Assembly (NCBI GenBank): GCA_000746705.1
Contig: JOTC01000015.1
Location: forward strand, 1 to 14,377
Direction of reading: 5' to 3'
Length of the DNA: 14,377 bases
Source of the DNA: Marine Group I thaumarchaeote SCGC AAA799-O18
Lineage (GTDB): Archaea; Thermoproteota; Nitrososphaeria; Nitrososphaerales; Nitrosopumilaceae
In this document: positions 1-6,427 of the stretch, in pieces
Layout: each line of letters starts with the position of its first letter
How positions within the stretch are numbered: position 1 is the stretch's first letter
The notes under the pieces: model-generated
Told to the model about the DNA's origin: nothing
Databases searched by the model: none
What the model saw: only the letters and a program-made list of their open reading frames with translations
Translations under genes and position numbers: made by a program

Positions 1-99
1 CAAATACCACTAGTATCGGCTTGTTTACTTTACCGTATTTTTTAGCATCAGAACCAGTAAAAATTTTCCCATATCTTGATGTGAGAATAGTGTTACCAT
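1..99 (+). repeat. 99-bp terminal inverted repeat, left copy
   Basis: Bases 1-99 are the exact reverse complement of 14279-14377. Base 100 (t) against 14278 (t) is the first mismatch, so identity stops abruptly. The repeat lies inside the methyltransferase coding sequence. Because it sits exactly at both ends and is 99 long, it most likely reflects a k-mer overlap in the assembly graph or a fold-back chimera rather than a biological repeat. Confidence 0.95.
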
Positions 100-652
100 T
101 CCATGTTGATAAAAGTGCTAATAAATTTGATCTTTCTTTTACTTTATAACCCCAATAATTCTTTAATTGTTCTTTCTGGATTTCTTTTATAGTTAATTTT
201 GGATTTAATGTTTTTATTTGTAAAACAATTCTTGTACCAGGTTTATCTTTTCCAAAATATTGTAGGAGTTTATTAATTCCAATATCTACAAATTTTTTTC
301 CTTTATAGTTTATTATTAATCCATCACGTATATCACCAACTTTTAGCATTTTTGGATTAGAGGTAGTTAAATGGTTAGGTGTCTTCAATGGATGTAACAC
401 ACCAGCATATTTCAGTTGTTGAATTTTTGGAAAAAGTTGTTTACGAAAATATTGTGGGGTTTCTAAATATCTTAATAGTGTTGTAAGAAGGATTAAATCA
501 TTCTTGTTTTCATGTCCATCTCTGTAGATAAAAATTTCATTGACTTGAAAAATTGCACATGCTCGTGCAATTATAGATATTTTTCTTGTTTTATCTAATT
601 TAGATGATTCATCAATTAATGATGAATCAGGGATCGCGATAGAGTAATTCAA
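1..652 (-). CDS. SPOUT-family RNA methyltransferase (putative RNA uridine-N3 methyltransferase, COG2106/PF02598), C-terminus cut by the window edge
   Basis: The minus-strand frame is open from a TTG at 652 to base 1 (217 codons) with no stop, so the C-terminus lies outside. An in-frame TGA lies two codons upstream, making TTG at 652-650 the best start. The N-terminal segment (SIAIPDSSLIDES, then KTRKISIIARACAIFQVNEIFIYRDG and LLRYLETPQYFRKQLFP, read in pieces) matches the first half of the split SPOUT fold of this archaeal/eukaryotic family. The middle (about residues 80-155, LKYAGVLHPLKTPNH, VGDIRDG) fits the inserted OB-like domain. The last visible part (SRYGKIFTG, PILVVF) is where the knotted SAM-binding half begins. 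Family members methylate a base in large-subunit rRNA; the exact target here is inferred. It follows psmA by 38 bp on the same strand, probably as one operon. Bases 1-99 recur inverted at the right end. Confidence 0.8.
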   Translation of the reverse strand, partial: MNYSIAIPDSSLIDESSKLDKTRKISIIARACAIFQVNEIFIYRDGHENKNDLILLTTLLRYLETPQYFRKQLFPKIQQLKYAGVLHPLKTPNHLTTSNPKMLKVGDIRDGLIINYKGKKFVDIGINKLLQYFGKDKPGTRIVLQIKTLNPKLTIKEIQKEQLKNYWGYKVKERSNLLALLSTWNGNTILTSRYGKIFTGSDAKKYGKVNKPILVVF

Positions 653-690
653 TAATCAATAATGTTTGTATAATTATAAAACCATACTTA

Positions 691-1425
691 TTATTTTTGC
701 TTAGTTGGATATTTTTCTACCGCGGATTCTGCAAATTTTGTAATTTGTTCATCAGTTAGGATCTTAAATTGTTTAGTATCATTTTTTATCTGAAAAATTT
801 TAACATGTTCAATCCCTTTTTTAATCTCACTTGCCAAATAAATTGCTGCAATTGCAAGCGTACTTGCTTCATCAATAGTAAGATCATTTTTATATTCTTT
901 CTTTAAAAATTCAGTTACAATATCTGAATTGGCTCCTATTGCAACTGCATCATATGCAACATAAGTTCCACTAGGATCTGTTAAAAATAATGAGTTACCG
1001 TTATTATCAACTCCACCAATAATTAATGCTACACCCATTGGGCGTGCTCCAGCATATTGAGTAAAGCGCTGGAATTGGTCAGCTATATGCTTTGCAACAG
1101 TTTCAACATCAACGGGTTCATCATAAACTAATTTACTACTCTGTGAAAAAAACCTAGTGTCATTAACTTGTCCACGGGCGTCCGGAATATAACCTGCTGC
1201 TGCAACTCCGATATGATGATCAATTTGAAATAATTTTTGAGGTTTATCAGAAATTTGTAATTTTCGTGATCTTTCTTCAGCGGCAATGATAATCCCATCT
1301 TTCGTTTTGATCCCTAATGCTAATGTTCCTCTTTTTACCGTTTCAATAGCATATTCAACTTGATATAGTCTACCATCTGGTGAAAAAACTGTAATAGCTC
1401 TATCATATCCTTGTTGAGACGGCAT
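691..1425 (-). CDS. psmA: 20S proteasome alpha subunit
   Basis: This is the alpha subunit forming the outer rings of the archaeal 20S proteasome, which gates substrate entry and docks the PAN/Cdc48-type ATPases. The N-terminus carries the proteasome alpha signature (YDRAITVFSPDGRLYQVEYA, residues 7-26 from the ATG), whose first residues form the gate. Further on are the RGTLALGIK strand, GYIPDAR and the conserved QFTQYAGARPMGVALIIGG-like block (here QRFTQYAGARPMG, about residues 120-132). The C-terminus is helical and charged. As expected for an alpha subunit there is no catalytic N-terminal threonine. About 244 residues is normal for the family. I chose the ATG at 1425; a TTG codon immediately before it (1428) is an equally readable start adding one residue. 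A methyltransferase gene follows 38 bp downstream. An AT-rich box about 30 bp upstream probably gives a leaderless transcript. Confidence 0.96.
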   Translation of the reverse strand: MPSQQGYDRAITVFSPDGRLYQVEYAIETVKRGTLALGIKTKDGIIIAAEERSRKLQISDKPQKLFQIDHHIGVAAAGYIPDARGQVNDTRFFSQSSKLVYDEPVDVETVAKHIADQFQRFTQYAGARPMGVALIIGGVDNNGNSLFLTDPSGTYVAYDAVAIGANSDIVTEFLKKEYKNDLTIDEASTLAIAAIYLASEIKKGIEHVKIFQIKNDTKQFKILTDEQITKFAESAVEKYPTKQK

Positions 1426-1451
1426 CAATTCAATTCACAATGCATTCAAAG

Positions 1452-1461
1452 TTTAATTTAA
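1452..1461. promoter_or_regulatory. Candidate shared TATA box for psmA (minus) and the small ORF at 1485 (plus)
   Basis: The element tttaatttaa reads as a TATA-like box on both strands. Its centre lies about 31 bp upstream of the psmA ATG and about 29 bp upstream of the ATG at 1485, the distance expected for archaeal leaderless transcripts on either side. Assigned by position and composition only. Confidence 0.35.
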
Positions 1462-1484
1462 GTCTAGTTGTAACCTGGTTTGTT

Positions 1485-1598
1485 ATGAGAATAATACAGA
1501 AATTAGTTGTGATATCAATAGCGATCTTTATTTCTGCATTTTTCATACCAACAGTTTACAATGTAATTTGTAATGGTAAAATCCCACTGAATTGTTGA
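1485..1598 (+). CDS. Small predicted single-span membrane protein, 37 aa, unknown function
   Basis: An ATG opens a 37-codon frame ending in TGA at 1596-1598. The product has a short basic N-terminus (MRIIQK) followed by about 20 hydrophobic residues (LVVISIAIFISAFFIPTV, about 7-24). A short polar tail with two cysteines follows (VICNGKIPLNC). The topology suggests either a tiny membrane anchor or an uncleaved signal-like peptide. It lies divergent from psmA with its start 60 bp from the psmA ATG and a plausible TATA element in between. I do not recognise a family. A random 37-codon ORF is possible in AT-rich DNA. The organised basic-hydrophobic-polar layout and promoter spacing favour a real gene. 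Confidence 0.4.
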   Translation: MRIIQKLVVISIAIFISAFFIPTVYNVICNGKIPLNC

Positions 1599-1644
1599 TT
1601 AGCTTGTGTTATTTTCTTTATGTGGTAAATTCTAATTTATCATA

Positions 1645-1660
1645 TTTTTATTAAATAATA
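1645..1660 (+). promoter_or_regulatory. Candidate TATA box for the gene at 1680
   Basis: The AT-only stretch tttttattaaataata ends about 20 bp and starts about 35 bp upstream of the ATG at 1680. This is the archaeal TATA position for a leaderless mRNA, and no Shine-Dalgarno sequence is visible before the ATG. Confidence 0.35.
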
Positions 1661-1679
1661 GTGTAGGTTATTTATCAAT

Positions 1680-2015
1680 ATGAAGGAGTTTGAAGTCACT
1701 TTGAAGGTTTCTGAGAACCCTACTATACATATTAAAAAATTAAAAAATTATTTTAGTGAAATACCTCTTGACGAAATACTGTTTGGCTTAAAATTTGCAA
1801 AGAATCGTTGGGTTGCAAAAGATGCTGGCGTGTTAAAAGTTGGTAGAAAAAGTATTCTACGGAAAGAAATTCATTCTGTTACTACAGAGCAAGCTCAATG
1901 GAGATTAAAAAACTGGAAAATGATGATTGCCAATTATAGAAGGAGAGGTTATAGCTATCCAACTATTTCTAGAATTAAAAAACTGCTTATTCAAATAGCA
2001 AATAAAACTAAATGA
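1680..2015 (+). CDS. Hypothetical basic protein, 111 aa
   Basis: I do not recognise this protein. It has an acidic/polar beginning (MKEFEVTLKVSENPTIHIKK, a likely beta strand followed by a helix). A central segment follows (LDEILFGLKFAKNRWVAKDAG). The C-terminal half is strongly basic and helical, with clustered aromatics and arginines (WRLKNWKMMIANYRRRGYSY, then ISRIKKLLIQIANK). The charge suggests nucleic-acid or membrane-surface binding, which is inference. There is no signal peptide or membrane segment. The ATG start is preceded by a TATA-like box at the right distance. Its 3' end overlaps the convergent CdvB gene by 8 bp (TGA 2013-2015 against TAG 2010-2008), so the two transcripts are antisense at their ends. 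Confidence 0.7.
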   Translation: MKEFEVTLKVSENPTIHIKKLKNYFSEIPLDEILFGLKFAKNRWVAKDAGVLKVGRKSILRKEIHSVTTEQAQWRLKNWKMMIANYRRRGYSYPTISRIKKLLIQIANKTK

Positions 2016-2661
2016 TAAACTCGTTCTCTTTTTGTTGACTTTGTGTTGGTGTAGAAGGTGGCTCTGGCATACTAGATTTTGTTTTTCCTTCAAGAATATC
2101 ATGTGCTTCATTTAATATTGCATCAATATCACCACTGCTTTGATTTGGTGTGAATACTGGTTCAGTAGTAAACGAAGAATCTGACATCATGTTTCCTAAC
2201 ATACTTGACAAATCTTGCATTGTTGTACTAAGATTTGGCATAATGTTTGAAATAGATGGCGCCAATCCTTTAATTAATGACATGCACGGACTAAGTGTTA
2301 CCACAATATCACCTAATTCAGAAATTGTGTTTAACCTTAGCTGAACTTGCTCCATTGCAAGTTTGGCACTTCCAATTGTATTTTTGACTTTTCTAATTTC
2401 TTGTAATTCTACTGCAAATGATTTTGCAGATGATTCATTTCGTGACATTTTGGCATCAACGATCTTCTTAAAAATTCGGTCATGGTTTTGTTGGAGTTTT
2501 TTTTGTGTTTCTTCAAGCCTTATGATTTGCATCTGTAACTGTTTTTGTGAATTTTCGAGTCTATTTTTTAAGGCAGTACCAGGTTTTACTTTATCTAATA
2601 CCTTTTCCGATAAACTTAGACTGTTTTTAAAGCCATTCCAATTTTTAGTTATGTAACCCAA
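2008..2661 (-). CDS. CdvB paralogue, ESCRT-III/Snf7-like cell division or membrane-remodelling protein
   Basis: The protein has the layout of archaeal ESCRT-III (CdvB-type) proteins. A short N-terminal segment (MGYITKNWNGFKNSLSLSEK) precedes a long helical hairpin from about residue 28 to 115 (LKNRLENSQKQLQMQIIRLE and EELQEIRKVKNTIGSAKLAM-like repeats). Then comes a Met/Ser-rich linker with further helices (about 120-160) and a C-terminal short helix GDIDAILNEAHDIL (177-190) resembling the MIT-interacting motif. A Pro/Ser/Gln tail ends it (PEPPSTPTQSQQ). CdvB proteins polymerise at the membrane and are disassembled by the Vps4-like ATPase CdvC during division or vesiculation. The C-terminal winged helix that binds CdvA in crenarchaeal CdvB is absent, as in the accessory paralogues. 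The start is TTG; no ATG precedes it in frame. cdvA and cdvC are not nearby. Which paralogue it is cannot be decided here. Confidence 0.8.
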   Translation of the reverse strand: MGYITKNWNGFKNSLSLSEKVLDKVKPGTALKNRLENSQKQLQMQIIRLEETQKKLQQNHDRIFKKIVDAKMSRNESSAKSFAVELQEIRKVKNTIGSAKLAMEQVQLRLNTISELGDIVVTLSPCMSLIKGLAPSISNIMPNLSTTMQDLSSMLGNMMSDSSFTTEPVFTPNQSSGDIDAILNEAHDILEGKTKSSMPEPPSTPTQSQQKENEFII

Positions 2662-2703
2662 TAGTGAATATAAGTCAAAAAAATAGCATTTTGTAACTAA
2701 ACT

Positions 2704-2737
2704 AAAAAAAATTGATCTAAATGGATCAACTTTTTTT
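2704..2737. repeat. A/T-flanked inverted repeat (6 bp + mismatch + 7 bp arms, 6-base loop)
   Basis: ttgatc (2712-2717) pairs with gatcaa (2724-2729) around taaatg. After one mismatch (2711/2730), seven A's (2704-2710) pair with seven T's (2731-2737). It lies in the 153-bp divergent gap between the CdvB paralogue and the small ORF at 2815. An operator or a transcription-end hairpin are both possible. Confidence 0.55.
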
Positions 2738-2814
2738 ATGATTGTAAAATCTACGCATAATTTTATTACAAATCACGCGGATTGCTTTTTATTTTAGGAA
2801 TTTTGAGTTGAATT

Positions 2815-2919
2815 ATGAATAGTCGTTTTATAGTTGTTGGAATTGCTTTAGGAATTATGATATCAATCGCATTTTTTGTTGGTTCGCCTATGTTTGGTGG
2901 TTTTGATATGGGTAGATAA
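2815..2919 (+). CDS. Small predicted single-span membrane protein, 34 aa, unknown function
   Basis: An ATG frame of 34 codons ends in TAA at 2917-2919, one base before the convergent bioF stop. After MNSR comes an uninterrupted hydrophobic helix (FIVVGIALGIMISIAFFVG, residues 5-23). A Gly/Met/Phe-rich tail ending in Asp-Met-Gly-Arg follows. A T-rich TATA-like stretch sits about 20-30 bp upstream (2786-2796). No homologue is known to me. The design (short polar N-terminus, one helix, short tail) resembles the 37-residue ORF at 1485, though the sequences are not obviously related. It could be a small membrane subunit or regulator. The length alone does not exclude a chance ORF. Confidence 0.45.
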   Translation: MNSRFIVVGIALGIMISIAFFVGSPMFGGFDMGR

Positions 2920-4050
2920 TTATATCAACCGGAATCTCTTTTTCGCCTTTTCAAATATAGTTAATGCATCTGCAATGTGTTTTTTTGTTAATCTGGCGGT
3001 CATTGAAATCCTAATTCTTGCCTGATTATGTGAAACTGTTGGGTACCTAATTGCCTGTGCATAAATTCCATTTCTAAAAAGATAGTTGCTAAATTCAAGT
3101 GCTGTTTTTTCTTTTCCAATTAATATTGGTATTACATGTGATGATGATTTAATGTTGAATCCTATTTTTTTCAATTCTGAAGTAAAATACTTTACATTTT
3201 TCCATAATTTTTTTCTTTTTTTCTCTCTATCTGAATCAAACCTATTAATTCCATCGTTTACTATTACTGCAGGCAACGCAGAAGTGTAGATAAATGATTT
3301 TGAAGTGTTAATACACATATCGATCACATTTCTTTTGGATGAAACGTAACCACCAAATGAGCCCAAGCCCTTACTTAAGCTACTAATGTATACATCAATT
3401 TTTTTTGAAACATTAAAGTGGTTTGCTGTTCCCTTACCATCATTTCCAACAGTAAAATCACCATGTGCATCATCTAGGATGATTATTGCATTATTTTTTT
3501 GAGAGATCTCACAAATTCTTTTTAAATCTGAAAAATCTCCATCCATACTAAAAATTCCTTCAGTGATTATGAATTTTTTTCCAGCTTTTTGTTTTATTTT
3601 CAAAGATAAATCATCCATATTATTATGCTTAAAAACAGATAGTTTTGCTCTAGTCATTTTACAAGCTTCAATAAGACTTGAATGATTTAGTTCATCACTT
3701 AGTATATGATCATGATTACTAACAAGTGATGTTATTACTCCAAGATTTGTCATGTATCCAGTAGGAAAGATTAACGAGTTTTCCTTTGATTTATGTTTTG
3801 ATAGTTTATTTTCAAAAATTTTAAACATCTCATCGTTTCCAGCTACTAATCTAGAGCTTGATTGGTTTTGCATAGATATAATTTTTGGTGGATTTATTCC
3901 TAAATAATCATTAGAGCAAAAATTAAGAAGTTTTTTAGAATTAATTTTAATATACGGACCACTTAGTGCCGTATCATACATTTTTCTATAAAGATTTTTT
4001 TTTTTGATATTTTTTAAATGAGTGTTTACATAGTCTAGATTATGCGTCAA
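2920..4050 (-). CDS. bioF: 8-amino-7-oxononanoate synthase (7-keto-8-aminopelargonate synthase)
   Basis: BioF is a PLP enzyme of the alpha-oxoamine synthase family. It condenses pimeloyl thioester with L-alanine to 8-amino-7-oxononanoate, the first committed step of the late biotin pathway. Visible motifs are NFCSNDYLG (43-51), SSRLVAGND (64-72), LIFPTGYMTN (93-102, PLP stacking region), SDELNHSSL (118-126, His123), TEGIFSMDGD (163-172) and DDAHG (193-197, binding the PLP pyridine N). SSLSKGLGSFGGY follows with the Schiff-base lysine at 227, then RISMTA near the C-terminus. At 376 residues it is of normal length. The start is TTG at 4050, inside the end of bioB (11-bp overlap), so translation is probably coupled. 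It ends one base from the small ORF at 2815-2919. AONS rather than glycine C-acetyltransferase is supported by its location after bioB. Confidence 0.95.
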   Translation of the reverse strand: MTHNLDYVNTHLKNIKKKNLYRKMYDTALSGPYIKINSKKLLNFCSNDYLGINPPKIISMQNQSSSRLVAGNDEMFKIFENKLSKHKSKENSLIFPTGYMTNLGVITSLVSNHDHILSDELNHSSLIEACKMTRAKLSVFKHNNMDDLSLKIKQKAGKKFIITEGIFSMDGDFSDLKRICEISQKNNAIIILDDAHGDFTVGNDGKGTANHFNVSKKIDVYISSLSKGLGSFGGYVSSKRNVIDMCINTSKSFIYTSALPAVIVNDGINRFDSDREKKRKKLWKNVKYFTSELKKIGFNIKSSSHVIPILIGKEKTALEFSNYLFRNGIYAQAIRYPTVSHNQARIRISMTARLTKKHIADALTIFEKAKKRFRLI

Positions 4051-5020
4051 GATTTATCTCTTTAATCATTTCAAAGTCTTTTTGTATTGGATTTCCACCC
4101 ATCGTTAAATATCCTGCACTGATAATTCCATTTGCCCCTCCTAGTAGTAATTTTTTTCCACCATCTTCAAGAAAGTGTTCTCTACCACCTGAGATTTTGA
4201 TTATTGAATTTGGCAGAAGAAATCTAAGCGTGCTAAATACCCTCAAAATTTCTATAATTTCTAACGGTTTTTGTAGTTCTAATGGTGTACCTGGCATAGG
4301 AACAAGCAGATTAACTGTGACTTCTTCAGGGTTAAATTTTGCAATCTCAAAAACTAATTCCTCACGCTGTTTTCGAGTCTCGCCTAGACCGATTATACCA
4401 CCCGTGCAAATTTCTAATCCAGCTTTTCTTGCAATTTTTATCGTATCAACCCTATCTTGATATGTATGTGTTGAACAAATTTCTGAGAATTTACTACGGC
4501 ATGTCTCTAAATTATGGTTGTATCTTTTTACACCTAATTCTTTTAATTTTTTTGCCTGTTCTATGGTTAGAAACCCTAGGCTACATTCAACTGAAATTCC
4601 AACTTTTTCATTAACAGCATTAATAATTTTACACACCTTTTCAAAATCAACTGGACTTGGTTCACGCCATGCAGCAACTAAGCAAAATGAATTGGCACCT
4701 TCCCTTTTTGCATTAAAGGCCTGTTTAACAATTTGATCAGGTGGAGGGAGTAGATAATCATTAATTTTTGTATTAAAAAATGAAGACTGTGCACAATATG
4801 CACAATCTTCACTACAAAAATTTTTTTTAATATTGGATAATTCTTCAATATCTATTTTTAAACCGTGAAAATGCCTTGTTATTGAATTAGCCGCATCTAT
4901 CAAGTCATCAACAAACTCATTATCTGAATTAAATAGTATGGATGCATCAGAGTTTGTGATTTTTTTTCCTTTTATTATATTATCTCTAGATTTTGAAATA
5001 AATTCTTGAATACTTATCAA
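4040..5020 (-). CDS. bioB: Biotin synthase
   Basis: BioB is a radical-SAM enzyme that inserts sulfur into dethiobiotin. The radical-SAM [4Fe-4S] motif is C69-x3-C73-x2-C76 (NFCSEDCAYCAQSS). The ligands of the auxiliary [2Fe-2S] cluster are also visible: C113 (SFCLVAAWRE), C146 (SVECSLG), C205 (EICTGGIIGLGE) and R280 (KISGGRE). YNHNLET (168-173) and NLLVPMPGTPLE (238-249) are also typical. The length of 326 aa is normal. The start is TTG (5020-5018). It is the first gene of the leftward bioB-bioF operon and overlaps bioF by 11 bp. Its promoter region lies in the 91-bp gap shared with bioA, which holds a BirA-like palindrome, so biotin repression is likely. All catalytic residues are present, so this gene appears intact. 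Confidence 0.97.
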   Translation of the reverse strand: MISIQEFISKSRDNIIKGKKITNSDASILFNSDNEFVDDLIDAANSITRHFHGLKIDIEELSNIKKNFCSEDCAYCAQSSFFNTKINDYLLPPPDQIVKQAFNAKREGANSFCLVAAWREPSPVDFEKVCKIINAVNEKVGISVECSLGFLTIEQAKKLKELGVKRYNHNLETCRSKFSEICSTHTYQDRVDTIKIARKAGLEICTGGIIGLGETRKQREELVFEIAKFNPEEVTVNLLVPMPGTPLELQKPLEIIEILRVFSTLRFLLPNSIIKISGGREHFLEDGGKKLLLGGANGIISAGYLTMGGNPIQKDFEMIKEINLDA

Positions 5021-5042
5021 TATTTTTTTTATATTATAACTA

Positions 5043-5088
5043 TAATTAAGCGTTAACCGTTAGTTTTTTTGAGGTTAACGATTAATTA
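5043..5088. promoter_or_regulatory. BirA-type biotin operator between bioBF and bioAD
   Basis: A dyad with 16-bp arms: taattaagcgttaacc (5043-5058) and its reverse complement at 5073-5088, with a single mismatch (g5050 against a5081). The inner part cgttaacc / ggttaacg is perfect over 8 bp, and the spacer is exactly 14 bp. This agrees with the known BirA operator form, TTGTTAACC - 14 to 16 bp - GGTTAACAA. It lies between the two divergent biotin operons: its right arm ends 24 bp before the bioA TTG and its left arm starts 23 bp from the bioB TTG. Bound repressor would cover the TATA-box positions of both. No birA gene is in the window. Confidence 0.8.
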
Positions 5089-5111
5089 CTAGAATTAATG
5101 TTATTGAAGCA

Positions 5112-6427
5112 TTGAAGAACCAAAGTTTTGTTTGGCATCCAAATACTCAAATGTCAGAGTGGACAAAGTTTCCTAAGATTATCAGCGGTAATGGAATGTG
5201 GTTAATTGATCAAGATGGTAATAAATTTCTTGATGGTGTTGCAAGTATGTGGTGCAATGTTTGGGGTCATTCTAAAAAAGAATTGATTAGTGTAATAATC
5301 AAACAGACTAAAAAATTACAGCATTCTTCACTATTCAATTTTACAAATGAACCTGCTGAAATTTTAGCAAAAAAACTAACAAAACTTTCACCGGGTATGG
5401 CAAAGGTGTTCTTCTCAGATAATGGTTCAACTGCTATGGAAGTTTCTATAAAAATTGCATTACAATATTGGAATAATTTAGGATTAGGAAATAAGTCAAA
5501 AATTGCAACATTAGAAAATGGTTATCATGGAGATACGTTTGGTGCAATGTCTATAGGTTACATACCTGAATTTTTTTCAAAATTTAATTCCAAGTTATTC
5601 TCAACAATTAGATTTCAAGTACCTAATTCATATCGTTTACCAATTAATACTTCTATTGAAGAATACAAAAATGGTTGTTTGGAAAAAATTGAAAAAAAAA
5701 TATGTGAAGATGAGTCAATTGCTGCATTTGTCATGGAAAGTGGTGCACAAGTAGCTGGAGGCGTAAATATTTACCCAATCGCATTCCAAAAACAAGTCAA
5801 TGCGATATGTAAAAAATATGATGTGTTATTTGTATTAGATGAAATCGCTACTGGATTCGGTAGGCTTGGATCTATGATTGAATATAAAAAACAGATGTGT
5901 TGCCCAGATATTGTATCATTTGGGAAAATGCTGGATATTTAACATTCGCAGCAACATTAACAACAAAAAAAATTTCGGATTCATTTTTGGGTAGTTTTTC
6001 AGAAATGAAACATTTATTCCATGGGCACACATACACTGGTAATCCTATAGCTGCTTCACTCGCTAACGAAAATCTAAGATTATATGAAAAACTAAAACTT
6101 ATTCAAAAAATTCAAAACACATCAAAAATTTTTAAAAACAGAATTTCTGAATTTTCTGATTTAGAAATAGTAGGCGATGTTAGACATAAGGGTATGTTAA
6201 TGGGAATAGAATTAGTTAGTGATAAAGATAAAAAAAGTCCCTTCAAAGCCAAAAAATCAATTAATAAAATTGTTTTTGATGAGGGAAAAAAACATCATAT
6301 TTTTTTTAGGACGTTGGGTAATATCATAATGCTAGTTCCACCACTTGCAATTTCCAAAAAAGAAGTTAATTTATTGATTGATGGAACAATAAATACCATT
6401 AAGGGTATTTCTAAATCATTAAAATGA
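5112..6427 (+). pseudogene. bioA: Adenosylmethionine-8-amino-7-oxononanoate aminotransferase, frameshifted
   Basis: BioA transfers the amino group of SAM to 8-amino-7-oxononanoate, giving 7,8-diaminopelargonate. The first frame (TTG 5112 to TAA 5942) has VWHPNTQMSEW near the N-terminus, FFSDNGSTAMEVSIKIA (PLP phosphate region), NGYHGDTFGAMS, LDEIATGFGR (PLP Asp) and SFGK with the PLP lysine at residue 272. It then ends abruptly as K-M-L-D-I-stop. The remainder, GYLTFAATLTT, FHGHTYTGNPIAASLANENL, VRHKGMLMGIEL and the C-terminal domain, is read in the -1 frame from about 5931 to the TGA at 6425-6427. Family members have K-x-L-T-G-G-Y here. The sequence goes from ATG CT directly to GGA TAT, so 7 nt (Leu-Thr-Gly region) are missing. 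Restoring them would give about 440 residues, a normal BioA. It may be a real inactivating mutation, a strain variant, or an assembly error. Its stop overlaps the bioD start (ATGA). Confidence 0.85.

Noticed and set aside
2150..2656. Plus-strand ORFs opposite the CdvB paralogue, and similar ORFs opposite bioF, bioB, HMG-CoA synthase, gap and thrC
   Set aside because: They are complements of well-supported genes, have no recognisable motifs and lack promoters; they are shadow frames.
5900..5960. Programmed -1 frameshift producing full-length BioA
   Set aside because: No X-XXY-YYZ slippery heptamer lies in the correct phase, and a -1 shift would still leave the Leu-Thr-Gly part of the conserved K-x-L-T-G-G-Y loop missing. 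Loss of 7 nt explains the data better.
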